DNA of 8,134 nucleotides from Patescibacteria group bacterium UBA6102 (GTDB lineage: Bacteria > Patescibacteriota > Minisyncoccia > Minisyncoccales > UBA5738). Each line of letters opens with the position of its first letter. Position 1 is the first letter of the stretch. Where the stretch lies: contig DIWQ01000002.1 in NCBI GenBank assembly GCA_002423555.1, positions 1 to 8,134 of the forward strand, in the 5' to 3' direction. Both the position numbers and the translations under genes were made by a program. Shown piece by piece: positions 1-5,443 of the stretch. Under the pieces are notes generated by a model. That model did no database searches. It saw nothing but the letters and a program-made list of their open reading frames with translations, and was not told the origin of the DNA.

Positions 1-1436
1 TCGGAATATCCCCTTTCGTTGATATCAAGCGTGGACCATGACATTTGCGCCGTGCCGGTTTTGCCGGCGATGGAATATCCTTTGATTTTGGCCGATTTGC
101 CAAAACCGTTGTCCACCACGCTGGCCAGCATTTTGGCAATGGTTTTTGAAGTTTCCGGATCAATCACTTGCCGTGCCGGCGGCGTTTCCTCTTGTTTGAT
201 TTTTGCCACCGAAGGAGGGACCAAGACGCCGCCGTTGGCCAGCGCCGAATAGGCGCGGATCAGCTGAATTGACGTCATCCAAATCCCCTGCCCGAACGAC
301 GCCGTCGCATAATTGATCGCGTAGCCTTTTTTGAACTCGGCATTGTCCGAAAAGGTTTCAGGTAAATCGATTCCCGTTGGCTCAAAAATGCCGAATTTTT
401 CAAGATATTCAACAAACGGCCCATCCCCCAGCCGGCTTTGGGCGAAGACTACGCCGGTGTTCACCGAATGTTCCAAAACATTTGTCATCGTCTGCCGGCC
501 ATAGGCACGATGCCCATAATTGTAAATCGGCCAGCCGCCGATCTTCACCATTCCCGAATCAATATAGTCCGTTTCCGGCGTCACTTTTTTTTCATTAAGC
601 GCCGACGCCATCGTGATGGCCTTGAAAACCGAGCCGGGCTCAAACAAGGTTTGGCAGGAATCGTTTTTCAGAATCTCAATCCCGTCTTTGGCGACCTTTT
701 TATAGTCGTTGGGATCAAAATTGGGAGTTTCGGCCATTGCCAGAATCGCGCCGGTTTTCGGATTGGCCACAATCGCTTCGCCCGAAACCGCGTTAAGATC
801 TTCTTTGGCCTGCGCGATCAGGCGCTGAGCCTGGTATTGAAGATTATGGTCAATGTTGAGAAAAATGCTTTCTCCGGCGGATAATTTGTCGTTGTAATAA
901 TCTTCCAGTCCGTAGCGACCGACACCGTCGTCGTCAACAAATCCCGCCAGCTGGCCGCCCACCTCGCCTTGCGGATAATAGCGCATTTTTTTCTTTTTGA
1001 CGTAAATACCTTCAATTGCCGCCCTTTCCAGTGCTTCAATTTCGGCATCGCCGAGTTTTTCCTTGATAAAGGCGTAAAGGGATTCTTTTTGGAACTTATC
1101 CCGCAAAGACTGTTCTTCCAGGCCAAGAATTTGTGCAACGGTGCGCACCGCTTGCTCCTTGTCATTGATTTTCATCGGCGACGCATAGCAATAGAAAAAA
1201 TCTTTGTTGATGGCCAGCGGCTGGCCGCCGGCAAAAAAAATTTCGCCGCGCGAAATATCCTGATTGTCGCGGGCGAAAACTTCAAATCCCTGCGCCAGAA
1301 CCTGATAACGCTCCCCGAGAACGATCTGCAAATAAAACAAGCGCCCAACCACGCCGGCGCACGCCGCCAGTAAAAAAAACAGCACCAGATTGATCCGCCA
1401 GCGGCGGGTTTTGCTTTTCGCTCTTTTGGCAATCAT
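1..1436 (-). CDS. ftsI: FtsI-type penicillin-binding protein (transpeptidase), 3' end cut off by window
   Basis: This is a class B penicillin-binding protein, which cross-links septal peptidoglycan outside the membrane. The minus-strand frame stays open from ATG at 1436 to the window edge: 478 codons with no frameshift. It has a basic cytoplasmic start (residues 1-14), one membrane segment (about 15-37), a dimerisation/pedestal region, then the transpeptidase domain. All three active-site motifs are visible: SxxK at S269-K272 (EPGSVFK), SxN at S324-N326 (HSVNTG) and KTG at 459-461 (AGKTGTAQ). The usual RGxIxDRxG motif near residue 63 is degenerate (RGEIFFAGG). The start lies 14 nt after the ftsL-like stop; the nearest AGG is about 17 nt upstream, so the ribosome site is weak. 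Position after mraZ-rsmH-ftsL supports FtsI (PBP2/3 type). Another class B PBP is possible by sequence alone. Any C-terminal PASTA domain would lie outside the window. Confidence 0.93.
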   Translation of the reverse strand, partial: MIAKRAKSKTRRWRINLVLFFLLAACAGVVGRLFYLQIVLGERYQVLAQGFEVFARDNQDISRGEIFFAGGQPLAINKDFFYCYASPMKINDKEQAVRTVAQILGLEEQSLRDKFQKESLYAFIKEKLGDAEIEALERAAIEGIYVKKKKMRYYPQGEVGGQLAGFVDDDGVGRYGLEDYYNDKLSAGESIFLNIDHNLQYQAQRLIAQAKEDLNAVSGEAIVANPKTGAILAMAETPNFDPNDYKKVAKDGIEILKNDSCQTLFEPGSVFKAITMASALNEKKVTPETDYIDSGMVKIGGWPIYNYGHRAYGRQTMTNVLEHSVNTGVVFAQSRLGDGPFVEYLEKFGIFEPTGIDLPETFSDNAEFKKGYAINYATASFGQGIWMTSIQLIRAYSALANGGVLVPPSVAKIKQEETPPARQVIDPETSKTIAKMLASVVDNGFGKSAKIKGYSIAGKTGTAQMSWSTLDINERGYS

Positions 1437-1450
1437 GGCAGAATGCGATT

Positions 1451-1795
1451 TTACCTTTTGGCGAATCCTCCCGCCGGGACTTGAATGTAGCGCACCGAAG
1501 CAAGATCAATCTTTTCGTAGTTTTCCGCCTGCGCCGCGCGGTACCGGTCAAAATCGTCCATTGAGTTCAACTGTGAAAGGCGGGCCTCCAAAGCACTGTT
1601 TTCTTCGGCGATGGCAACAATCTCCTTTTCCAAGTCGTTGATCAATGAATTTTGGTGGATATGGGAATTAAGCTGAAAAATCGCGGCGCCCACCAGAAAG
1701 CAAATCAAAAAAGAAGAAGCGGCCTTAAAATTGAAAACAATGTTTTTTACCCGGATTTTTGTTTTTCTGCTCATAATGTTGATTATCATTTGCAT
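1451..1795 (-). CDS. ftsL: FtsL-like / septum formation initiator-type bitopic division protein
   Basis: This small single-pass membrane protein (114 aa) probably belongs to the FtsL/DivIC class, which scaffolds the divisome and helps activate FtsW-FtsI. It has a short basic cytoplasmic tail, one membrane segment (about 24-42), then a heptad-like coiled coil with many Leu, Glu and Ala (about 48-78), and a C-terminal tail ending GGFAKR. These are general features of the family, which is poorly conserved in sequence, so the call rests on architecture and on its place between rsmH and ftsI. The open frame reaches further upstream into rsmH, but ATG at 1795 was chosen because GGAAG sits about 6 nt before it and the longer N-terminus looks like rsmH read in another frame. 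ATGs at 1789 and 1774 are alternatives. The gene overlaps the rsmH 3' end by about 70 nt, suggesting translational coupling. Confidence 0.8.
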   Translation of the reverse strand: MQMIINIMSRKTKIRVKNIVFNFKAASSFLICFLVGAAIFQLNSHIHQNSLINDLEKEIVAIAEENSALEARLSQLNSMDDFDRYRAAQAENYEKIDLASVRYIQVPAGGFAKR

Positions 1796-2684
1796 TACGT
1801 TCTTCCGCGGCCAAGACTTTTTCCAGCACCCGCAATTTTGCCGAACGGGCGCGCGGATTCCGGTTGATTTCGGCTTCGGAAGGCGCCATCGGCTTGGGAT
1901 AAACGGTTTTTGCCTTGCCCGATCGGCAAAAGTCCCTGAAAATGTTTTTGACAATCCGGTCTTCCCCGGAATGAAAAGTTATCACCGCGATTCGGCCGCC
2001 GGGAGCGATAATTTCAAACGCGGCGGGAATTCCTTTTTCAATGTGTTCAAATTCGCAATTAACTTGGATTCTCAGCGCCTGAAAAATTCTGGCGGCGGCG
2101 GCGCGCCATCGGCGGGCGCCCGCTTCCCTTTCAATGATTTTGGCCAGCTGTCCGGCAGTGGCAATCTCTTTCTTTTTTCTTTCCCTTTCCACCGCCGCGG
2201 CGATTTTTCCGGCCGTTTTCTCTTGTCCGTAATTTTGGAAAATGTTTCGCAATTCGGCGGCGGGAAAACGGTTAAGAATGTCGGCGGCGGTAAGCGGCGA
2301 TTTCCGGTCATATCTCATATCCAGCAATTCGTCCCGGGAAAACGCGAATCCTTTGCCGCTTTCCTCCAAATGCCACGATGACATCCCCAGATCAAACAAA
2401 ACGCCGCCAATATTTTCAAATTCTTTTTCCCGGACAATCTCGCCGAGATCGACATAGGAAGCGCCAACAAAGACGATCCGCGGATGCTCCTTTAATTCTT
2501 GCGGCAGAGCGCTCAGGCTTTCCGCGTCGCGCTCAATCGCCAGAATCCGTCCCTGCGGCGCGGTTCTTTCCAGAATCGCCAAACTGTGCCCGCCCCGTCC
2601 AAAAGTGCAATCAATGAAATTTTCGCCGGGCTTGGGGTTCAGCGCCGCGACCGTCTCATTTAGCAAAACCGGAATATGCACCAT
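1725..2684 (-). CDS. rsmH: 16S rRNA (cytosine-1402 N4)-methyltransferase RsmH (MraW)
   Basis: RsmH uses S-adenosylmethionine to methylate N4 of C1402 in the 16S rRNA decoding centre. The 319-residue product is normal length for the family. It starts with the family signature MVHIPVLLNE and carries the SAM-binding loop DCTFGRGGHS (25-34), the acidic-strand motif FDLGMSSWHLE (97-107), the inserted helical domain in the middle, and the late motif ITFHSGEDRIVK (236-247; most members have FHSLEDR). The C-terminal family block runs from PKPMAPSE to NPRARSAKLRVLE (263-288). After about residue 293 the tail is polar and overlaps the ftsL-like gene in another frame. No Shine-Dalgarno sequence precedes ATG at 2684, only AT-rich DNA. 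It lies downstream of mraZ, the usual dcw order, but a 122-bp palindromic spacer separates the two. Confidence 0.97.
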   Translation of the reverse strand: MVHIPVLLNETVAALNPKPGENFIDCTFGRGGHSLAILERTAPQGRILAIERDAESLSALPQELKEHPRIVFVGASYVDLGEIVREKEFENIGGVLFDLGMSSWHLEESGKGFAFSRDELLDMRYDRKSPLTAADILNRFPAAELRNIFQNYGQEKTAGKIAAAVERERKKKEIATAGQLAKIIEREAGARRWRAAAARIFQALRIQVNCEFEHIEKGIPAAFEIIAPGGRIAVITFHSGEDRIVKNIFRDFCRSGKAKTVYPKPMAPSEAEINRNPRARSAKLRVLEKVLAAEERNANDNQHYEQKNKNPGKKHCFQF

Positions 2685-2806
2685 TATAATTAAAAATTAA
2701 AATATCAAAATGAAAAATTAAGGTAAAATTCCTCGCGGAATTTTGATTTAATAATTTTTAATTTTAGATTGTCATTTTGATCTTTGATTTTTCAATTTTT
2801 AATTTG
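2685..2806. repeat. AT-rich imperfect palindrome between mraZ and rsmH
   Basis: The whole mraZ-rsmH spacer is very AT-rich and its two halves are inverted copies of one another with small gaps. AATTAAAAATT (2688-2698) matches AATTTTTAATT (2794-2804), and ATCAAAATGA (2704-2713) matches TCATTTTGAT (2772-2781). A perfect 8-bp hairpin lies at the centre. I found no gene in it and no clear -35/-10 pair. It may be a dispersed intergenic element of this genome or a structured leader for rsmH; the sequence alone does not decide. Confidence 0.6.
2725..2744 (-). other. Central hairpin with GNRA tetraloop in the mraZ-rsmH spacer
   Basis: In the sense (minus-strand) RNA the two arms AAAATTCC and GGAATTTT pair perfectly over 8 bp and enclose the tetraloop GCGA, a GNRA loop closed by a C-G pair. 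The stem has only two G-C pairs and no pure U tract follows it, so it is a poor intrinsic terminator. It could act as an RNA processing or stability element between mraZ and rsmH (inference). Confidence 0.5.
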
Positions 2807-3238
2807 TCAGACCCCTAATTCATTCAACCTTTCGGCGATATCGCCGGCCTCTTTTTCCATTTTTTCTTTGTAGATTTTCCACTCTTCTTCGTCCCAAATT
2901 TCCACGCGGCTATATAATCCGGCCACCACCGCTTTTTTCTTCAATTTGGCATAGTCTTTCAAATAATCCGGCACCAAAATCCTTCCCAGATTGTCAAAAT
3001 CCACTTCCATGGCGCCCGACAGCATAATCCGCGCGAATCCCCGCGCATCGGCGCGGGACAACGGCATCTGGCTCAATTTTTCCGCCAGCTTCTCCCATTC
3101 TTCGCGGGAATACAAAAACAGACAATTATCCAGCCCGCGGGTGATCACCGCCCCCTTCTTCAATTCGGCGCGAAATTTGGGCGGCACGGCCAAGCGCTTC
3201 TTTTCGTCAATGGAATAGGTATATTCGCCGATGAACAT
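2807..3238 (-). CDS. mraZ: Transcriptional regulator MraZ
   Basis: MraZ is a DNA-binding protein of the AbrB-like fold that forms rings and regulates the dcw operon in which it is the first gene. The product is 143 aa, the usual length, and has the two tandem MraZ half-domains, each with the signature DxxxR: DEKKR at 11-15 and DNLGR at 82-86. The N-terminus MFIGEYTYSIDEKKRLAVPPKFR is typical of the family. ATG at 3238 begins this motif exactly, although no Shine-Dalgarno sequence is visible before it. A terminator lies upstream and a promoter sits in the leader, so mraZ opens a new transcription unit. Four GTGG/GTGT repeats at 10-bp spacing, about 15-50 nt before the start codon, fit autoregulation. 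The next gene is rsmH, after a 122-bp spacer. Confidence 0.97.
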   Translation of the reverse strand: MFIGEYTYSIDEKKRLAVPPKFRAELKKGAVITRGLDNCLFLYSREEWEKLAEKLSQMPLSRADARGFARIMLSGAMEVDFDNLGRILVPDYLKDYAKLKKKAVVAGLYSRVEIWDEEEWKIYKEKMEKEAGDIAERLNELGV

Positions 3239-3248
3239 GATAATGCAA

Positions 3249-3288
3249 GGTTATCCACATTTTTCCACCAATCAACACAATCTCCCAC
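3249..3288 (-). promoter_or_regulatory. Candidate MraZ operator: four 10-bp direct repeats
   Basis: Read on the minus strand, GTGG begins at 3288, GTGT at 3278, GTGG at 3268 and GTGG at 3258, an exact 10-bp period. The repeats read GTGGGAGATT, GTGTTGATTG, GTGGAAAAAT and GTGGATAACC. MraZ proteins are known to bind short G-rich tandem repeats spaced about one helical turn apart upstream of mraZ. Here the block starts just after the predicted transcription start, so bound MraZ would block RNA polymerase. The second repeat (GTGT) deviates from the others. Confidence 0.8.
3251..3259 (+). promoter_or_regulatory. Perfect DnaA-box nonamer (mraZ-proximal)
   Basis: TTATCCACA matches the DnaA-box consensus TTATNCACA exactly. 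It overlaps the fourth GTGG repeat of the MraZ operator read on the other strand (TGTGGATAA), so the match may simply be an operator repeat that resembles a DnaA box. A second identical nonamer occurs 105 bp away in the same orientation. Confidence 0.4.
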
Positions 3289-3296
3289 ATATACAT

Positions 3297-3325
3297 ACTT
3301 TAAACCCATAGATTCCCAATGTCAA
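3297..3325 (-). promoter_or_regulatory. Candidate sigma-70-type promoter of mraZ
   Basis: On the minus strand a perfect -35 box TTGACA (3325-3320) is followed after 17 bp by TAAAGT (3302-3297), four of six matches to TATAAT. The predicted transcription start is near 3290, giving a leader of about 50 nt. It lies downstream of an intrinsic terminator and directly upstream of the GTGG repeats, as expected for an autoregulated dcw promoter. Confidence 0.65.
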
Positions 3326-3355
3326 ATCAAGCAAAATAAAGCTAAAAATGGCCGG

Positions 3356-3364
3356 TTATCCACA
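3356..3364 (+). promoter_or_regulatory. Perfect DnaA-box nonamer (mraZ-distal)
   Basis: A second exact TTATCCACA lies upstream of the mraZ promoter, outside the 10-bp repeat array and out of phase with it. It therefore cannot be explained as another operator repeat. It sits about 30 bp upstream of the -35 box and close to the terminator of the preceding gene, a position where DnaA could act as a transcription factor. Confidence 0.45.
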
Positions 3365-3386
3365 GCCGACCAAATTTACGACAACC

Positions 3387-3411
3387 AAAAACCGCCCTTT
3401 TTAAGAGCGGT
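3387..3411 (-). terminator. Intrinsic terminator after the response-regulator gene
   Basis: In the minus-strand RNA, ACCGCTC pairs with GGGCGGT (seven pairs, one of them G-U) around a 7-nt loop, followed by a short U tract. It begins 19 nt after the response-regulator stop codon and ends the upstream transcription unit before the mraZ promoter. Confidence 0.8.
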
Positions 3412-3430
3412 AAGAATCAAGCGAAAAGTC

Positions 3431-3895
3431 CTAGGCCAAATTCGTTTTTGGCCGATCCGGTCCGGCCGGCCTCTGTTCCAGATAGTTTTCCATTTCATTC
3501 ACCAGTTCGGCGGGAGTGTGGCAGGTCTTCACCATATATTTGTCCGGAAAGATTCCCGATTTCTTCATTTCTCTTTCCATATCGGGATTTTGAAAATTTG
3601 TCACCGCAAACACCGGAATGTCGCGGGTGAAATGGCTTTTTTTGATGGCGCGCAGAGCTTCCGTGCCGTAACCGTCGGCCAGAACAAAATCCATCAACAC
3701 CAAATCGGGCTTGGGCGCCTCGCCGTTCCGGATTTCGCGCAATTCTTCCAGCATTTCTTCGCGGGTGCGCGCCAAGTCAACCTCAAACGCCGCATTCTGA
3801 AACATCCGGCGGTACATCGCAATGTGGTGCGAATCGCTTTCCAGCAAAATCACTTTTTTGGCCTTTTTTATTTTTTGATCCTGATAAAACGCCAT
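3431..3895 (-). CDS. Single-domain response regulator (receiver/CheY-like)
   Basis: This 154-residue protein is essentially one receiver domain with no output domain, so it probably works through protein contacts. It has a basic N-terminal extension, beta-1 at KKVILLESD (13-21), the presumed phosphoacceptor D69 in PDLVLMDFVLADGYG, the switch threonine T99 in VFAVTN and the conserved lysine K123 in YMVK. The acidic pair before D69 is unusual: the two positions that are normally Asp/Glu-Asp read E19-S20, followed by D21, so metal binding may be altered. The C-terminus (about 141-154) is Pro/Lys-rich and likely flexible. No histidine kinase lies in the window, so its partner is unknown. Its ATG overlaps the 3' end of prmC by 28 nt, and no Shine-Dalgarno sequence is visible, which suggests translational coupling. 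A terminator follows. Confidence 0.9.
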   Translation of the reverse strand: MAFYQDQKIKKAKKVILLESDSHHIAMYRRMFQNAAFEVDLARTREEMLEELREIRNGEAPKPDLVLMDFVLADGYGTEALRAIKKSHFTRDIPVFAVTNFQNPDMEREMKKSGIFPDKYMVKTCHTPAELVNEMENYLEQRPAGPDRPKTNLA

Positions 3896-4545
3896 TTTTG
3901 AAATTGGTCTTTATGAAATTCAAACGATCCGTAGCTAAGACCTTTTAGCATTTTTATTATACTGATTTTTTGAAATGTGTCAAATTCCATATATATTATT
4001 CCTCCGGGCCGCAAAAAATCATCCGCCCGGCGCAAAAATTTTTCAATAATTCCCAATCCGTCGGCGCCGCCGAAAAGCGCGCGGCGGGGCTCCCAATCAA
4101 GCACCGATCTTTGCACTTCTCGGATGCGCTCCGCGGCGACATAGGGAGGGTTGGCCAAAATTGCGTCATAGGATTCGCCCGGCGGAATGTTTTCAAAAAT
4201 ATCGGTCTGAAAAACCCGCGCGCGTTCTCCGGACAGGCGGTTGATCTTTAAATTTATCTTTATCTGTTCCACCGCCGCGGCGTCAATATCGCCGAAATCA
4301 ACCGCGGCGGCGGGCAGATTTTTGGCAGTCGCGATACCGACGCACCCGGAACCGGCGAACAAATCCAAAACGCGCCCGGCAGATCGCCCGCGCCGCGCCA
4401 GATCGGCAATCGCGTGCCGCGTCCAAAATTCGGTTTCCGGACGCGGGATCAGCGGCCGCAAGGACAGGTCTATTTTGCAACCCAAAAATTCAACGGCGCC
4501 ATTTTTGTATTCTGCGGGAATTTCGCTTTGCGGCGATTCGGCCAT
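3868..4545 (-). CDS. prmC: PrmC/HemK-type release factor glutamine methyltransferase, lacking the N-terminal domain
   Basis: PrmC methylates the glutamine of the GGQ motif in peptide-chain release factors. The 225-residue product shows the family linker hairpin (VEFLGCKIDLSLRPLIPRPETE, with PRPETE at 34-39), SAM motif I as DLFAGSG (61-67), the catalytic NPPY (132-135) and the family block EPRRALFGGADGLG (152-165). Most PrmC proteins have a helical N-terminal domain of roughly 70 residues before the linker; here only about 10-15 residues precede it. ATG at 4545 was chosen because the open frame upstream (to 4665) would read through a terminator hairpin and the end of pyrH. That ATG lies only about 12 nt after the terminator's U tract, has no visible Shine-Dalgarno sequence, and no clear promoter was found. 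It overlaps the response-regulator gene. Another NPPY N-methyltransferase is possible but less likely. Confidence 0.88.
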   Translation of the reverse strand: MAESPQSEIPAEYKNGAVEFLGCKIDLSLRPLIPRPETEFWTRHAIADLARRGRSAGRVLDLFAGSGCVGIATAKNLPAAAVDFGDIDAAAVEQIKINLKINRLSGERARVFQTDIFENIPPGESYDAILANPPYVAAERIREVQRSVLDWEPRRALFGGADGLGIIEKFLRRADDFLRPGGIIYMEFDTFQKISIIKMLKGLSYGSFEFHKDQFQKWRFIRIKK

Positions 4546-4557
4546 AATGGTATGAAC

Positions 4558-4587
4558 AAAAAAGAAAAACGCCGCGGCGCGGCGTTT
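4558..4587 (-). terminator. Strong intrinsic terminator after pyrH
   Basis: In the minus-strand RNA, AACGCCGCG and CGCGGCGTT are perfectly complementary, giving a very GC-rich stem once a few central bases are left for the loop. It is followed by UUUUU, C and UUUUUU. It starts about 10 nt after the pyrH stop codon. It also sits directly before the prmC start codon, so it may act as an attenuator rather than a full stop. Confidence 0.8.
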
Positions 4588-4597
4588 CCCCGTTTTT

Positions 4598-5344
4598 TTA
4601 ATCGTGAATGATTGATCCTTCAAAATCCTCCCCTTCCACGGCGCGGCGGAAACTTTCAATATCACTGCCCTTGATTTTTTTCACCGTGAGTTTGTTCTTT
4701 TTGGCAAAACGCGCCGCGACCGGATCCACCGGCGTGGAAAGTCCGGGTACCCATTTGGAAGGAATCAATTTTTGGTATTCCGGCCAGGTGAGTTCTTTGA
4801 TCGGCCGGGCATCTTCAAATTTGCGCGGGTCTTTGTCGCAAACAAAATGCGCGTCACTGGCGGAGATCACTTCTTTGGCGCCAAAAAAAACCGCGCATTG
4901 CATCGCGTCATAGTCCGTGGACCACCCCGGTTCCCATCCGGAAACCATTAAAATTTTCTTGTTGCTTTTCAAAAAAGCGGCGATCTCTTTTTTGCCGGGT
5001 TCGCGCTCCAGCACCTGCGGAAAAGCGATCTCCCGCAAAATTTTGGCCACAAACAGCGCGTTCATTTTGGTCGCTTGAATGCCGATCCAGTCCAGATCGG
5101 TGTCGTTCTTTTTTTCGCCCAGTACTTCGCGGGCGGCTTTTTGATAAATCCGACAGGATTTGCCCCCGCCCACCACAATCACAAAACGAACGCTTTTTTT
5201 TGCCTGCCCCAGCAAAAACTGGCGCAAATCCTTCAAAAATCCGATGTCCAGCCCGTTGTTGTATTTTTCGCCGTAGGGATAAACCACGGATCCCCCCAAA
5301 GAAACCACGATCAATTTTTCCTTTTTCGCCGCTTTTTTCACCAT
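4598..5344 (-). CDS. pyrH: UMP kinase, archaeal type
   Basis: This amino-acid-kinase-fold enzyme phosphorylates UMP to UDP with ATP in pyrimidine nucleotide synthesis. The 248-residue product has the phosphate-binding GGS (17-19), VVGGGK (57-62), the nucleotide-region motif DWIGIQATKMNALFVAKIL (85-103), SGWEPGWSTDYDAM (135-148), and SASDAHFVCDKDPRKF (161-176). The last two correspond to GGTHPGxTTD and NATNVDGVYDKDP of archaeal UMP kinases, and PVDPVAARFAKK (205-216) also fits that subgroup rather than the hexameric, GTP-regulated bacterial PyrH. The first about eight residues are Lys-rich. ATG at 5344 is the first Met of the frame and gives a normal length; no Shine-Dalgarno sequence is visible. 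Unlike in many bacteria, tsf and frr do not flank it. A candidate promoter lies upstream and a strong terminator directly downstream, so it may be monocistronic. Confidence 0.9.
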   Translation of the reverse strand: MVKKAAKKEKLIVVSLGGSVVYPYGEKYNNGLDIGFLKDLRQFLLGQAKKSVRFVIVVGGGKSCRIYQKAAREVLGEKKNDTDLDWIGIQATKMNALFVAKILREIAFPQVLEREPGKKEIAAFLKSNKKILMVSGWEPGWSTDYDAMQCAVFFGAKEVISASDAHFVCDKDPRKFEDARPIKELTWPEYQKLIPSKWVPGLSTPVDPVAARFAKKNKLTVKKIKGSDIESFRRAVEGEDFEGSIIHD

Positions 5345-5411
5345 ATTGTTGTGTTTTCGGCCAAAAAAATTTAGCCTATTAAACTAAATTATTCAACGAT
5401 ACCCGATTAGC

Positions 5412-5440
5412 ATCATACCCCATTTGCCCAAAACCTTCAA
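5412..5440 (-). promoter_or_regulatory. Candidate promoter of pyrH
   Basis: On the minus strand TTGAAG (5440-5435) is followed after 17 bp by TATGAT (5417-5412), four and five matches respectively to the sigma-70 consensus. It sits just after the stop codon of the upstream gene, in the roughly 100-nt spacer before pyrH, giving a leader of about 60 nt. A second, weaker pair (TTGAAT, 17 bp, TAAATT) lies nearer the gene. Confidence 0.45.
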
Positions 5441-5443
5441 TAG

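Noticed and set aside
818..1551. Several short overlapping minus-strand frames in this stretch that could suggest a broken gene
   Set aside because: They are out-of-frame shadows. One continuous frame from 1436 to the window edge encodes an intact penicillin-binding protein.
1796..1954. Upstream extension of the ftsL-like frame to 1954
   Set aside because: It lies wholly inside the conserved part of rsmH and encodes a Lys/Arg/Pro-rich stretch with no similarity to division proteins.
2725..2744. Intrinsic terminator after mraZ
   Set aside because: The stem has only two G-C pairs, no continuous U tract follows, and rsmH-ftsL-ftsI would be left without an evident promoter.
3239..3430. Chromosomal replication origin, because of two DnaA boxes in an AT-richer spacer
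   Set aside because: Only two boxes in 192 bp, no DnaA or DnaN gene nearby, and one box overlaps the MraZ operator. A regulatory role is more likely.
4546..4665. Longer prmC starting at 4665
   Set aside because: The extra 40 residues would be encoded by the pyrH 3' end and the terminator hairpin, and read as low-complexity Lys/Arg/Phe sequence unlike the PrmC N-terminal domain.
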